Shown here one piece after another: positions 29,767-38,999 of a stretch of DNA of 64,000 nt (positions within the stretch are counted from its first letter, which is position 1; each line of letters starts with the position of its first letter). The stretch is from Stigmatella ashevillena. Lineage in GTDB: Bacteria; Myxococcota; Myxococcia; Myxococcales; Myxococcaceae. The position numbers and the translations under genes are program-made. The stretch covers positions 186,001-250,000 of the forward strand of contig NZ_JAQNDM010000001.1 in assembly GCF_028368975.1 (NCBI RefSeq), read 5' to 3'. The notes under the pieces are model-generated. The model was given only the letters and a program-made list of their open reading frames with translations, did no database searches and was not told the origin of the DNA.

Positions 29767-29818
29767 CACAGGGAGGCGGAGGGCGATCTTTTTTGTTGAA
29801 AGCGCTCTGCTCCCTGTG
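29767..29818. promoter_or_regulatory. Wide inverted repeat in the gltA leader
   Basis: CACAGGGA (29767-29774) is repeated inverted as TCCCTGTG (29811-29818), with TTGAAA (29796-29801) between them. It could be an operator pair around a promoter, or part of a leader structure. It ends 13 bases before the gltA start. Confidence 0.3.
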
Positions 29819-29831
29819 AAATCTCCCGCCC

Positions 29832-31133
29832 ATGCCCAAGGACACGCTGACCATCACGGACAACCGAACCGGGAAGACCTATGAGGTTCCGGTCGAGAAC
29901 GGGTGCATTCGCACCACCTCCCTCCGGCAGATCAAGGTAGGTGACGATGACTTCGGCCTGATGGGATACGACCCAGCGTTCCTGAACACGGCCAACTGTA
30001 AGAGCGCCATCACCTATATCGATGGCGACAAGGGCATTCTGGAGTACCGGGGCTACCCCATCGAGCAGCTGGCCGAGAAGTCCTCGTTCCTCGAGGTGGC
30101 CCACCTGCTGATCAACGGCGAGCTGCCCAACCCCAAGGAGCTGGAGCAGTTCACCCACCTCGTGACGCACCACACGTACGTGCACGAGAACATCAAGGCG
30201 TTCATGGATGGGTTCCGCTACGACGCGCACCCCATGTCCATGCTGGCCTCCACGGTGGCGGCGCTGTCGAGCTTCTACCCGGACGCCAAGAGCATCAAGG
30301 ACGAGCAGAGCCGCAGCATCCAGATCACCCGGCTCATCGCCAAGATGCCCACGATCGCGGCCTTCTCGTTCCGCCACAGCATGGGGCTGCCGTACATCTA
30401 CCCGGACAATGACTTGTCCTACGTCGCCAACTTCCTGGCGATGATCCGGCGCATCGGCACCGCCACGTACAAGGCGCACCCGACGCTGGAGCACGCGCTG
30501 GACGTGCTCTTCATCCTGCACGCGGACCACGAGCAGAACTGCTCCACCACCTCCGTGCGCACGGTGGGCTCGTCCGAGGTGGACCCCTACTCGGCGGTCA
30601 GCGCGGGCATCGGCGCGCTCTATGGCCCGCTGCACGGCGGCGCCAACGAGGCGGTGCTGCGCATGCTGCGCGAGATCGGCCACGTCTCGAAGATCCCCGA
30701 GTTCATCAAGTCGGTGAAGAGCGGCGAGGGCGAGAAGAAGCTGATGGGCTTCGGCCACCGCGTCTACAAGTCGTATGACCCCCGCGCCAAGGTCATCAAG
30801 CGCGTGGCGGACGAGGTGTTCGAGGTGACGGGCAAGAACCCGCTGCTCGACATCGCCCTGGAGCTCGAGCGGATCGCCCTCCAGGACGAGTACTTCGTCA
30901 AGCGCAAGCTCTACCCGAACGTCGACTTCTACTCGGGCCTCATCTACGAGGCGATGGGCTTCCCCGTGGAGATGTTCCCGGTGCTCTTCGCCATCCCGCG
31001 CACGGTGGGCTGGTGCGCGCAGTGGGAGGAGATGGTGAAGGACCCGGAGCAGAAGATCGCCCGGCCGCGGCAGGTGTTCGTCGGCTCCAAGCGCCGCGAC
31101 TACATCCCCATGGACAAGCGCGCCGCCAAGTAG
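29832..31133 (+). CDS. gltA: Citrate synthase
   Basis: Hexameric type II citrate synthase, 433 residues. Catalytic residues are His268 (GPLHGGANEA), His309 (GFGHRVYK) and Asp365 (NVDFYSG). The N-terminal beta domain (LTITDNRTGKTYEVP) is of the E. coli type. It stands alone between the aro operon and a convergent acyl-CoA ligase, away from the other TCA genes at 10-18 kb. Confidence 0.97.
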   Translation: MPKDTLTITDNRTGKTYEVPVENGCIRTTSLRQIKVGDDDFGLMGYDPAFLNTANCKSAITYIDGDKGILEYRGYPIEQLAEKSSFLEVAHLLINGELPNPKELEQFTHLVTHHTYVHENIKAFMDGFRYDAHPMSMLASTVAALSSFYPDAKSIKDEQSRSIQITRLIAKMPTIAAFSFRHSMGLPYIYPDNDLSYVANFLAMIRRIGTATYKAHPTLEHALDVLFILHADHEQNCSTTSVRTVGSSEVDPYSAVSAGIGALYGPLHGGANEAVLRMLREIGHVSKIPEFIKSVKSGEGEKKLMGFGHRVYKSYDPRAKVIKRVADEVFEVTGKNPLLDIALELERIALQDEYFVKRKLYPNVDFYSGLIYEAMGFPVEMFPVLFAIPRTVGWCAQWEEMVKDPEQKIARPRQVFVGSKRRDYIPMDKRAAK

Positions 31134-31168
31134 TCCCCGCGCTCCCGCACACCCAGCGTTTCCACCGA

Positions 31169-31195
31169 GGGCGAGGGACTCCAGGTCCCCCGCCC
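31169..31195. terminator. Bidirectional terminator between gltA and the acyl-CoA ligase
   Basis: An 11-bp stem with one mismatch (31169-31179 with 31185-31195) and a 5-base loop, between two convergent genes. T-runs are short on both sides. Confidence 0.6.
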
Positions 31196-31203
31196 TTCGT
31201 GTT

Positions 31204-33018
31204 TCAGGCGGAGGACTCGGCGCCGGCGCCCTCGGCATAGAGGGATTCGATGAGGGCGGAGTGCTTCTGCTCCACCGCCTGACGGCGCACCTTGAGGGTG
31301 GGCGTCATCTCCCCGGACTCCACGGAGAAGTCCTCCGGGAGGATGGCGATGCGCTTGATGGTCTCGAAGCGGGACAGCTTCGGGTTCACCTCCCGCGCCA
31401 CGGCCTGCTCCAGGTACTGGTGCAGGCGCGGCTCGGCCGCCAGCGCGCCGGGCTCCTCCGGCCACCCCTGCTCCCGCGCCAAGGTGCGCGCAGCCCTCGG
31501 GTCCAGCGTCAGCAGCGCCACCAGGTACTTGCGCCGCTCGCCGATGACGACCGCGTGAGAGACCGGGGCCACCGTCTTGAGCAAGGCCTCGATGTTGGCC
31601 GGCGCGGTCTTCTTGCCGCCCGAGGTGACGATGATCTCCTTCTTCCGGCCGGTGATGTGGGTGAAGCCCTCCGCGTCCAGGACGCCGATGTCGCCGGTGT
31701 GCAGCCACCCGTCCGTCAGCAGCTCCGCGGTGGCCTCTTCGTTCTTGTAGTAGCCCATGCACACATTGCCGCCCCGGATGAGCAGCTCGCCGTCCTCGGC
31801 GATCCGCAGCTCCACGCCCATCAGGGGACGGCCCACGGAGCCCAGCCGGGTGGCCTCGCGCGTGTTGAGGGTGGCGGGCCCCGTCAACTCAGACGAGCCG
31901 TAGACCTCGTGAACGAGGAGATCGATGGACGCGAAGAAGTCGAGCACATCCCGGCCAATGGGGGCCGCCGCCGTCACGAGGAACTCGGCCTGATCCAGGC
32001 CGATGCTTGCATGGAGGGGGGCGAACACCCCGCGGCGAGCGAGCCGGTACTGAACCTCCAACCACGGCGACACCCGCTCTCCCCGGAGCGTCTGGGCGTG
32101 GTACTCGGCCGCCACGCCCCGGGCCCACGCCAGCACGCGCTGGCGCACCGGGGGCTGGGAGCGAATGCCCTCCTCCGCCTTGGACTTGAACTTCTCCCAG
32201 ACCCGGGGAACCCCAAAGAAGAAGGTGGGCCGGACCTCCCGGAGGTTGCGCGGCATCGCATCGATGGAGTCGGCGAAATACACCTGGGCACCGGCCATCA
32301 ACGGCCCATGCAGGGAGAGAATCTGCTCGGCGATGTGCGAGAGCGGCAGGTAGGACAGGATGCGGGGGGGGAGCCGCTGGAAATCCACCTCCCGAAGGAC
32401 CGCCGACGCCGTCCACACCAGGTTGCGGTGGCTGAGCATCACCCCCTTGGGGGCCCCCGTGGTGCCCGAGGTGTAGATGAGGGTGGCCAGGGCCTCGGGC
32501 GCGAGGGCATGGACGGCGTCCCAGTACGGCCCCTCATCCACCCCCATGCCGCGTCCCAGCACGTCCTGGTAGCTCAGCACCCCCTCCGGCAACCGCTCCG
32601 GGGCCTCCATGACAATGAGGTGACGCAGGCGGGGCAGCCGCTCCCGCAACACCCGGGCCGTCTTCAGAAACGCCTCATTCTCCACCAGCAGGACTTCTGC
32701 CTCGCAGTCGCCGAGGATGTACTCCAGCTGTTCCACGCTGCTGTTGGTGTAGAGCCCAACCGGAACGCCTCCGAGCGCCAGGGCGGCCAGGTCCGCCACC
32801 AGCCACTCCTCCCGGTTGAAGCCGAGGATTCCCAGCCTCCCCCCCATGGAGAAGCCCAGCCCCCTCAGGCCGAGCGCGAAGCGCCTCACCCGCAGGGCAT
32901 AGTCGCGCCACGAAGTGGGCCGGTACGTGTCGCCGTGACGGCTCCACAGGGCGGGACGGTGCTCGTAGCGCGTGGCCTGCTCGTGGAGGACGTGGACCAT
33001 CGTCTTGGGGGGTTCCAT
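31204..33018 (-). CDS. Long-chain acyl-CoA synthetase (FadD/FAA1 type)
   Basis: A 604-residue AMP-forming ligase that activates fatty acids with CoA. It shows the P-loop LIYTSGTTGAPKG, LPLSHIAEQ, VYGSSELTGPAT, the TGDIGVLD motif and the hinge TGRKKEIIVTSGGKK of the long-chain (AFD class I) group. It is transcribed toward gltA. Myxobacterial genomes carry many paralogues, so a specific role cannot be given. Confidence 0.88.
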   Translation of the reverse strand: MEPPKTMVHVLHEQATRYEHRPALWSRHGDTYRPTSWRDYALRVRRFALGLRGLGFSMGGRLGILGFNREEWLVADLAALALGGVPVGLYTNSSVEQLEYILGDCEAEVLLVENEAFLKTARVLRERLPRLRHLIVMEAPERLPEGVLSYQDVLGRGMGVDEGPYWDAVHALAPEALATLIYTSGTTGAPKGVMLSHRNLVWTASAVLREVDFQRLPPRILSYLPLSHIAEQILSLHGPLMAGAQVYFADSIDAMPRNLREVRPTFFFGVPRVWEKFKSKAEEGIRSQPPVRQRVLAWARGVAAEYHAQTLRGERVSPWLEVQYRLARRGVFAPLHASIGLDQAEFLVTAAAPIGRDVLDFFASIDLLVHEVYGSSELTGPATLNTREATRLGSVGRPLMGVELRIAEDGELLIRGGNVCMGYYKNEEATAELLTDGWLHTGDIGVLDAEGFTHITGRKKEIIVTSGGKKTAPANIEALLKTVAPVSHAVVIGERRKYLVALLTLDPRAARTLAREQGWPEEPGALAAEPRLHQYLEQAVAREVNPKLSRFETIKRIAILPEDFSVESGEMTPTLKVRRQAVEQKHSALIESLYAEGAGAESSA

Positions 33019-33126
33019 GGGCGCCAGAGGCTACAGAAACCCCGCGGGGGGGACCATGAGACGCAAGGGCCGCGTGTCTCCACCGTTGACAGGCGACAGG
33101 AGGGCTATGTATTCCGCGCAACGATC

Positions 33127-33483
33127 ATGAGCATCGACTTCACCTGTCAGAAGTGCGAGGCGAGCTTCGAGCTGGACGCTCAAGACCTCATCGAGGGGAC
33201 GGAGAAGCTGGTCTGTCCTCACTGTGACGCGAAAGCCCCCGCCAACCTCTCCGAGGATTTCGTGGCGGCGCTCTCGGAGATGCGCGCGCAGATCGCCGTG
33301 CTCGGCAAGAAGTTCGCCGTCAGCATGACGCTTGAGTCCGAAGACCTGGAGGATGAACTCGAGGACGAGGACGAAGACGAGGACGACGAGACCGACGAGG
33401 ACGATGACCTCGACGAGGACGAAGACGAGGACGAGGACGTCGAGGACGACGAGGACTACGACGACGAGGAAGAAGACCGCTAG
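33127..33483 (+). CDS. Zinc-ribbon protein with acidic tail
   Basis: A 118-residue protein. The N-terminal 40 residues form a zinc ribbon with two CxxC pairs (CQKC and CPHC). A short helical part follows (EMRAQIAVLGKKF), then about 50 residues almost entirely Asp and Glu. ATG 33127 is chosen because the CxxC motif follows at once; the longer open frame upstream is antisense to the ligase gene. Function is unknown; the tail could mimic nucleic acid or bind a basic partner. Confidence 0.75.
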   Translation: MSIDFTCQKCEASFELDAQDLIEGTEKLVCPHCDAKAPANLSEDFVAALSEMRAQIAVLGKKFAVSMTLESEDLEDELEDEDEDEDDETDEDDDLDEDEDEDEDVEDDEDYDDEEEDR

Positions 33484-33570
33484 CGCCTGCCCGCTCGCCC
33501 ACCATCCCAGGGTTCGGGGGCTCCAACGGGCGGCACGACCAGTGCCCTCCCGGCCCGGAGGGGGGTGCGC

Positions 33571-33585
33571 ATGTTTGTTGGGTGA
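33571..33585 (+). other. Four-codon leader frame coupled to the DUF151 gene
   Basis: ATG-TTT-GTT-GGG-TGA, with a CGGAGG site about 9 bases before the ATG. Its stop overlaps the GTG start of the nuclease gene (GTGA). No other ribosome site serves that GTG. Likely a coupling device rather than a functional peptide. Confidence 0.35.
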
Positions 33586-34268
33586 AAACACCCAATCGCG
33601 CCAGTCTCTTTCTTGCCCCCCTGTCTGCCATGGCACTGGCTCTGGGTGGCCTGTTGTTCCTCCCCGCTTTCGCGGCGCGTCCGGCGGACGCTGCACCCGT
33701 GAAGGCCCTCCGGGAATCTCCCTGCGTCACCGCTGGGGAAGATGACCCGTCCCTGTGCAAGGAGCTCATTGATCTCGTGGTCCGGGACGTCGTCCCGCTG
33801 GTGGAGGCTCAGACCCACGCCGTGGTGCTGACCACGCAGGATGGCCAGACCGTCCTGCCCATCTTCGTGGACGAGTCGGCCGCGGTGGCCATTGCCTTCC
33901 GGCTCGCCGAGCTGAAGTCGCCCCAGCCGCTCGCTCAGGACTTGCTGGACGATGTGGTGCACAAGCTGGGCGGCAGCGTCACCGAGGTGCGCATCGACGA
34001 CCTGCGCGGCGACATCTACACGGGCCGCGTCTTCATCAAACACGGCAAGAAGAGCCTGGAGCTGGACGCCCGGCCCGCGGACTCCATCGCGATGGCCCTG
34101 GATGGCTCGGCGCGCATCCGCGTGACGCGCAAGGTGCTCACGCAAGCGGGCATCAGCCGGGAGGACATCGAGGCCCTGCACAAGGGGATGCCCGGCGTGG
34201 GGGGCAGCGGTGAACCGGATGCCATCCCCATGAAGGCGCCTTCAAAAGGCAGGCAGATCAACCTCTGA
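33582..34268 (+). CDS. Exported bifunctional-nuclease-family (DUF151) protein
   Basis: A 228-residue protein with a signal peptide (Lys at position 2, hydrophobic core, cleavage near AFAARPADA) and a DUF151/bifunctional nuclease domain from about residue 60: HAVVLTTQDGQTVLPIFVD, AIAFRLAEL, a central helix, TGRVFIKHGKKSLELDARPADSIAMAL. DUF151 proteins with DNase/RNase activity are usually cytoplasmic, so export is noteworthy. The start is GTG 33582. A strong GGAGG site belongs to a tiny ATG frame at 33571 that ends in the same GTGA, so the gene is probably started by coupling. Confidence 0.78.
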   Translation: MKTPNRASLFLAPLSAMALALGGLLFLPAFAARPADAAPVKALRESPCVTAGEDDPSLCKELIDLVVRDVVPLVEAQTHAVVLTTQDGQTVLPIFVDESAAVAIAFRLAELKSPQPLAQDLLDDVVHKLGGSVTEVRIDDLRGDIYTGRVFIKHGKKSLELDARPADSIAMALDGSARIRVTRKVLTQAGISREDIEALHKGMPGVGGSGEPDAIPMKAPSKGRQINL

Positions 34269-34304
34269 AGCCTTCGCTGCGGCGTGCCTGCCGCCCTGAA
34301 CGGG

Positions 34305-34340
34305 AAAGCCCGGCCCCCCCTCCCAGGGTAGCCGGGCTTT
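34305..34340 (+). terminator. Terminator after the DUF151 gene
   Basis: A perfect 10-bp stem, AAAGCCCGGC (34305-34314) with GCCGGGCTTT (34331-34340), with a 16-base loop, 37 bases past the stop. Confidence 0.8.
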
Positions 34341-34474
34341 GCCCTTTCATCCGAACGACACGCGAAGTGTAGGGCAGCGGCAGCCACTTTCAAAATCAGC
34401 CCCCGGCGGCGAATTCGCGGGCCCCGTGCATGAAGCTGTCAAGCGAACCGGGCCCCCGCCTAGGATGCCAGGTC

Positions 34475-35875
34475 ATGCGCAAGGCGAAAATCATCTGCAC
34501 CCTGGGACCTGCCTCGGACAGCCCTGAAATCATCGAAGGGCTCGTTCGCGCCGGAATGAACGTGGCGCGCATCAACTTCTCGCACGGCGTCTTCGAGGAC
34601 CATCGGCGCCGTGTGGAGACGCTGCGCAAGGTGTCTCGCAAGCTGGGCCTCCCGGTGGCGATCCTCCAGGACATCCAGGGCCCGAAAATCCGCCTGGGCC
34701 GCTTCGAAGGGGGCCAGCTGCTCGTGAAAACGGGCCAGACGGTGACCGTGACGACGCGCGCCGTGCTCGGCCAGGGCTCACTCATCCCCACCCCCGTCCG
34801 CTCGCTGACGAAGGACGTGACGCGGGGCGACATGATCCTCCTGGATGACGGCCGGGTGCGGCTCCGGGTGGTGCGGGTGGCGGGCCGGGACGTCACCGCG
34901 AATGTGGAGGTGGGAGGGCTGCTCAAGGACCACAAGGGGCTCAACCTGCCAGGCGCGGCCATCTCCGTGCCCACCATCACCGAGAAGGACGCGGAGGACC
35001 TGGCGTTCGGGCAGGAGCTCGGCGTGGACTACGTGGCGCTCTCGTTCGTGCGCTCGGCGAAAGACATCCACCAGGCACGCACGCACGTCTCGAAGCTGAA
35101 CACGCCCCTCATCGCGAAGATCGAAAAGCCCCAGGCGCTCGAGAACCTGGAGGCCATCTCCGAGGCCGCGGACGGGGTGATGGTCGCCCGAGGCGATCTC
35201 GGGGTGGAGATGCCGCTGGAGCAGTTGCCGGGCATCCAGAAGCGCATGGTGGCGGAGGTCAACCGCAAGGGCGGTCTGGTCATCGTCGCCACCGAGATGC
35301 TGGAGAGCATGGTGGGCAATGCCCGGCCCACGCGGGCCGAGGTCTCCGACGTGGCCAATGCCATCCTGGATGGGGCGGACGCGGTGATGCTCTCGGGGGA
35401 GACGGCCGCGGGCAAGTACCCCATCGAGGCGGCGGCGACGATGGCGCGCATCGTGGAAGAGACGGAGCGAAGCCTCGCCCCCTCCCTGCGCCCATCCTTG
35501 AAGGTGGGAACGCAGGACCTGTCCACGGGCGTGGCGGCGGCGGCGGTGGCGGCCGCCGAGCAGCTGGGCATCGGCACCATCGTGGCCTACACCGAGCGCG
35601 GCCACACCGCGCGGCTGATCTCCGAGTTCCGGCCCAAGGCGCGCATCATCGGCCTGACGCCGAACGCGGACACGGTCAACCGCATGGCGCTCTACTGGGG
35701 GGTGCAGGGGCGGCAGGTGAGCCGGCTCCAGTCCACGGACGCCATGCTCAAGCAAGTGCGCCGGCTGTGCCGGGAAGAGGCGCTCTGCGAGACGGGCTCC
35801 CCCGTGGTCATCGTGGCGGGGGTGCCCCTCAACGAGCCCGGGAACACGAACATGATGTCCGTGCACCGCATCTGA
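34475..35875 (+). CDS. pyk: Pyruvate kinase
   Basis: Glycolytic enzyme, 466 residues from ATG 34475 (MRKAKIICTLGPAS, the canonical start, with an AGG site ahead; an in-frame ATG 45 bases upstream adds unrelated residues). Signatures: NFSHG, the active-site IAKIEKPQALENL, MVARGDLGVE, ATEMLESM and MLSGETAAGKYP. The C-terminal domain is complete. Confidence 0.97.
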   Translation: MRKAKIICTLGPASDSPEIIEGLVRAGMNVARINFSHGVFEDHRRRVETLRKVSRKLGLPVAILQDIQGPKIRLGRFEGGQLLVKTGQTVTVTTRAVLGQGSLIPTPVRSLTKDVTRGDMILLDDGRVRLRVVRVAGRDVTANVEVGGLLKDHKGLNLPGAAISVPTITEKDAEDLAFGQELGVDYVALSFVRSAKDIHQARTHVSKLNTPLIAKIEKPQALENLEAISEAADGVMVARGDLGVEMPLEQLPGIQKRMVAEVNRKGGLVIVATEMLESMVGNARPTRAEVSDVANAILDGADAVMLSGETAAGKYPIEAAATMARIVEETERSLAPSLRPSLKVGTQDLSTGVAAAAVAAAEQLGIGTIVAYTERGHTARLISEFRPKARIIGLTPNADTVNRMALYWGVQGRQVSRLQSTDAMLKQVRRLCREEALCETGSPVVIVAGVPLNEPGNTNMMSVHRI

Positions 35876-35891
35876 GGCCCTTCACCGGACT

Positions 35892-36563
35892 TCAGAGCGT
35901 CTTCGACTGGAAGTCGTAGAGCTTTTCGACGGCGATCTGCCGGTAGCGCTCGACCTTGAGGGCCCGGCGGGCGCAGTCCCAGACGAACTCCTGGGGGGAC
36001 AGCTCCGGCTGCTTCTTCTTGCGGCGCTTCACCTCGGCCTTGATGGGCTTCACCGCCACCCGCGGGTGGTAGCAGAAGGCCGAGGAGAACAGCAGGTGGC
36101 CCCCGAAGGGGATGAGCCGCGCCTCGAGGATGTCCCCCGTCTCCAGCCCCGCGATGTGCCGGCGCTCGGTGACGTCGAAGTCCTTGCCGGAGAACAGCTC
36201 GCGCAGGCGGATCATCCCCTTGCCCAGCTTGCGCACCTCGAAGAGGGCGTGAACGGTCTCGGTGAAGCTCCGGAAGGCGTTGGCCTCCTCGGGGGCCACC
36301 GCTTGGAGCCGCTCCTCGTAGAACTCGACCGCGGGCGTCTTCCCGGTGAGCGGGGAGACGCGGTCATACAGGTAGAAGTCCAGGAAGGACGCCATGCGGA
36401 GCTCAAAGAGCTTGTCGTCTTCGAACACCTCGCCCGTGAGGCGGAAGTACTCCGCCTTGGCTTCGAGCAGGTCCGCTTTGCGAGGCTCCTGACTGCCAAA
36501 GGCGGTGAGCTGGTCCAGGTACGGCTGATACGACAGCGGTGAGGCTTGGGTGGAGGCGTCCAT
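35892..36563 (-). CDS. Conserved protein of unknown function in the pyr operon
   Basis: A 223-residue soluble protein that I do not recognise. It has no signal peptide or membrane helix. It is rich in Phe, Tyr, Glu and Arg in its middle (EFYEERLQAV, ELFSGKDFDVTERRHIAGLETGDILEARLIPFGGHLLFSSAFCYHP), suggesting an alpha/beta fold, and has a Lys/Arg cluster near residue 180 (KRRKKKQPE). It begins 19 bases after carA, so it is probably co-transcribed with pyrB-pyrC-carA. No catalytic motif is evident. Confidence 0.75.
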   Translation of the reverse strand: MDASTQASPLSYQPYLDQLTAFGSQEPRKADLLEAKAEYFRLTGEVFEDDKLFELRMASFLDFYLYDRVSPLTGKTPAVEFYEERLQAVAPEEANAFRSFTETVHALFEVRKLGKGMIRLRELFSGKDFDVTERRHIAGLETGDILEARLIPFGGHLLFSSAFCYHPRVAVKPIKAEVKRRKKKQPELSPQEFVWDCARRALKVERYRQIAVEKLYDFQSKTL

Positions 36564-36582
36564 GGAGCGCGGGCAATCCTAC

Positions 36583-37698
36583 CTACTGTGCCATCAGCTT
36601 GGCGAAGCGCGAGAACAGGTAGCGCGCATCGTGCGGTCCCGGCGAGGACTCGGGGTGGTACTGTACGCTGAAGGCCCGGGCATCTGGGATGGAGAGCCCC
36701 TCCACGGTGCCATCATTGAGGTTGATGTGGGTGACGACCGCCTTGCCCTTCAGGCTGGCGTCATCCACGGCGAAGCCGTGGTTCTGGGCGGTGATTTCCA
36801 CCTTGCCGGTCGTCAGGTCCTTCACGGGCTGGTTGGCGCCGCGGTGACCGAACTTCATCTTGTACGTCCGTCCTCCCAGGGCGAGGGCGAGGATCTGGTG
36901 TCCCAGGCAGATGCCGAACACCGGCACCTTGCCGAGCAGATTGGCCACCGTCCGGTCCGCGCCCTTGACGGCGGCGGGATCTCCCGGACCGTTGGCCAGG
37001 AAGACGCCATGGGGCTTGCGCGCGAGCACCTGCTCGGCGGTGGTGGAGGCGGGCACCACCGTCACCCGGCAGCCCTCATCCACCAGGAACTGCAACATGG
37101 AGCGCTTGAGGCCGTAGTCGTACGCCACCACATCGAAGCGCGTCTCGCGCGCGGCCCTCGGGGCCCCTCCGAACACGTCCTGGGAGGGCGTGGTGAAGGT
37201 GTAGGGCTCTTTCGTGGAGACCCCCGTGGCCAGATCCAACCCCTCCATGCCGGGGGCACTCCGGGCGCGCTCGGCGAGCGCCGCCGGCGTGTGGTTCTCG
37301 CTGGAGATGATGCCTTGCTGCGCGCCGTGCACGCGCAGGTGCCGCACCAGCCGCCGGGTATCCACGCCCTCGATGCCGGCCACGCCGTGCCGCTTCAGGT
37401 ACGCATCCAGCGTCTCCTGGGCGCGCCAGTTGGAGGACTTCTCCGAGAGCGTGCGCACCACCATGCCCACCGCGTGCGGCTTGCCCGCCTCCTCGTCCTC
37501 GGGGTTGGCCCCCACATTCCCCATCTCCGGGTAGGCCATGGTGACCACCTGACCGACATAGGAAGGGTCCGTGAGGATCTCCTGGTAGCCCATCATCGAG
37601 GTGTTGAAGACCACCTCACCGACTGTCTCTCCGTGGGCGCCGAACGCACGCCCCTCGAAGACGGTCCCATCCGCCAGAACGAGCACCGCCTTTTTCAT
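36583..37698 (-). CDS. carA: Carbamoyl-phosphate synthase small subunit
   Basis: Glutamine amidotransferase subunit that supplies ammonia for carbamoyl phosphate. It has 371 residues from ATG 37698, which overlaps the pyrC stop by one base (TAATG). It has the class I triad: Cys in FGICLGHQ, then His and Glu in [10 protein letters not shown]. The N-terminal domain has the [14 protein letters not shown] segment. carB is not in the window. Confidence 0.96.
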   Translation of the reverse strand: MKKAVLVLADGTVFEGRAFGAHGETVGEVVFNTSMMGYQEILTDPSYVGQVVTMAYPEMGNVGANPEDEEAGKPHAVGMVVRTLSEKSSNWRAQETLDAYLKRHGVAGIEGVDTRRLVRHLRVHGAQQGIISSENHTPAALAERARSAPGMEGLDLATGVSTKEPYTFTTPSQDVFGGAPRAARETRFDVVAYDYGLKRSMLQFLVDEGCRVTVVPASTTAEQVLARKPHGVFLANGPGDPAAVKGADRTVANLLGKVPVFGICLGHQILALALGGRTYKMKFGHRGANQPVKDLTTGKVEITAQNHGFAVDDASLKGKAVVTHINLNDGTVEGLSIPDARAFSVQYHPESSPGPHDARYLFSRFAKLMAQ

Positions 37699-38999
37699 TA
37701 TCGAGACTCCTTGATCTGACCGGCTTCGAAGACACATCGCCCCCCCACCCACGTCTGCACGACGCGGCCCTTCAGCGAGCGGCCATGGAAGGGGGTATTC
37801 CGACTCTTGGAGAAAAACCGCTCGGCGTCCACCGTCCACTTCGCCTCGGGATCGACGAGCGCGATGTCCGCTGGAGAGCCAGGCTTCAGGTGACCGCCTG
37901 GCAGGCCGAATGCTTTGGCGGGGCCATCCGCCAACAACTCCACCACGCGGCGGGCGCTCAGCACACCTTCGTGCACCAGGGCCAGCGACAGGCCCAGGGC
38001 GGTCTCCAGCCCGACCACGCCGTTGATGCCCTTGTCGAACTCCACCTGCTTGTCGAGCACGCCATGGGGCGCATGGTCCGTGGCGATGGCCTCGATCGTC
38101 CCGTCGGCCAGGGCCTCGCGCAGCGCCTCCACGTCCCGGCGCAGGCGCAAGGGCGGGTTCATCTTCGCGTGGGTGTCGTACTCCCCCACCGCCGTGTCAT
38201 CGAGGGTGAAGTGGTGCGGTGTCACCTCGGAGGTGACGTGCAGGCCCCGCCGCTTGGCCTCGCGCAGCAGGCGCACGCTGCCCTCGCAAGACACATGGGC
38301 GATGTGCAGCCGGCCTCCCGTCTCCTCCAACAGCACCAGGTCCCGGGCCACCATGGCGACCTCGGCCGAGGGCGGAATGGGCAGCAGGCCCAGGCGCGTG
38401 GCGGTGGGCCCTTCTGTCATCGCCCCCTTGCCCGACAGCGTGAGGTCCTCTTCGTGGACCATGACGGGCAGATCGAACAGCCGGGCATATTGGAGCGCCC
38501 GCCGCATCAGCCCGGCGTTCATCACCGGGCGGCCATCGTCGGTGATGCAGACGCAGCCGGCGGCGGCAAGCTCCCCCATCTCCGCCATCTCCTCGCCCTT
38601 GAGCCCCTTGGTGATGGCTCCTGCGGGGTACACGTGGCAGAGGTTGGCGGCCCGGGCGCGCGCGAGCACCAACTCCGTCACCAGCGAGCTGTCATTCACC
38701 AGCTTGGTGTTGGGCATGGCCACCACCCCGGTGAAGCCACCCGCCACCGCGGCCCGGCACCCGGTGAGAATCGTCTCCTTGCCCTCCTCGCCCGGCTCGC
38801 GCAGGTGCACGTGCAGATCGATGAAGCCCGGGAGCACCCAGCGCCCCTGCGCATCCACCACCTGGGCCCCGGGCACGCGCAGCGGGGCCTCGGACACCTC
38901 GGCGATGACGCCATCCCGGACGAGCACGTCGCGCACGCTGTCGATGTAGTTGCGCGGATCAATGACCCGCCCGCGGCTGAAGAGGACGGGGGCACTCAC
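37698..38999 (-). CDS. pyrC: Dihydroorotase
   Basis: Cyclises carbamoyl aspartate. About 433 residues, class I (Bacillus-type PyrC): [10 protein letters not shown] metal site, the SxGxM-type loop, [24 protein letters not shown] and ATDHAPH. Two GTG codons could start it. The one at 38999 is preferred because GGAGG lies about 7 bases ahead and it forms a GTGA overlap with pyrB; the one at 39005 sits on top of the ribosome site. Confidence 0.94.
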   Translation of the reverse strand: MSAPVLFSRGRVIDPRNYIDSVRDVLVRDGVIAEVSEAPLRVPGAQVVDAQGRWVLPGFIDLHVHLREPGEEGKETILTGCRAAVAGGFTGVVAMPNTKLVNDSSLVTELVLARARAANLCHVYPAGAITKGLKGEEMAEMGELAAAGCVCITDDGRPVMNAGLMRRALQYARLFDLPVMVHEEDLTLSGKGAMTEGPTATRLGLLPIPPSAEVAMVARDLVLLEETGGRLHIAHVSCEGSVRLLREAKRRGLHVTSEVTPHHFTLDDTAVGEYDTHAKMNPPLRLRRDVEALREALADGTIEAIATDHAPHGVLDKQVEFDKGINGVVGLETALGLSLALVHEGVLSARRVVELLADGPAKAFGLPGGHLKPGSPADIALVDPEAKWTVDAERFFSKSRNTPFHGRSLKGRVVQTWVGGRCVFEAGQIKESR

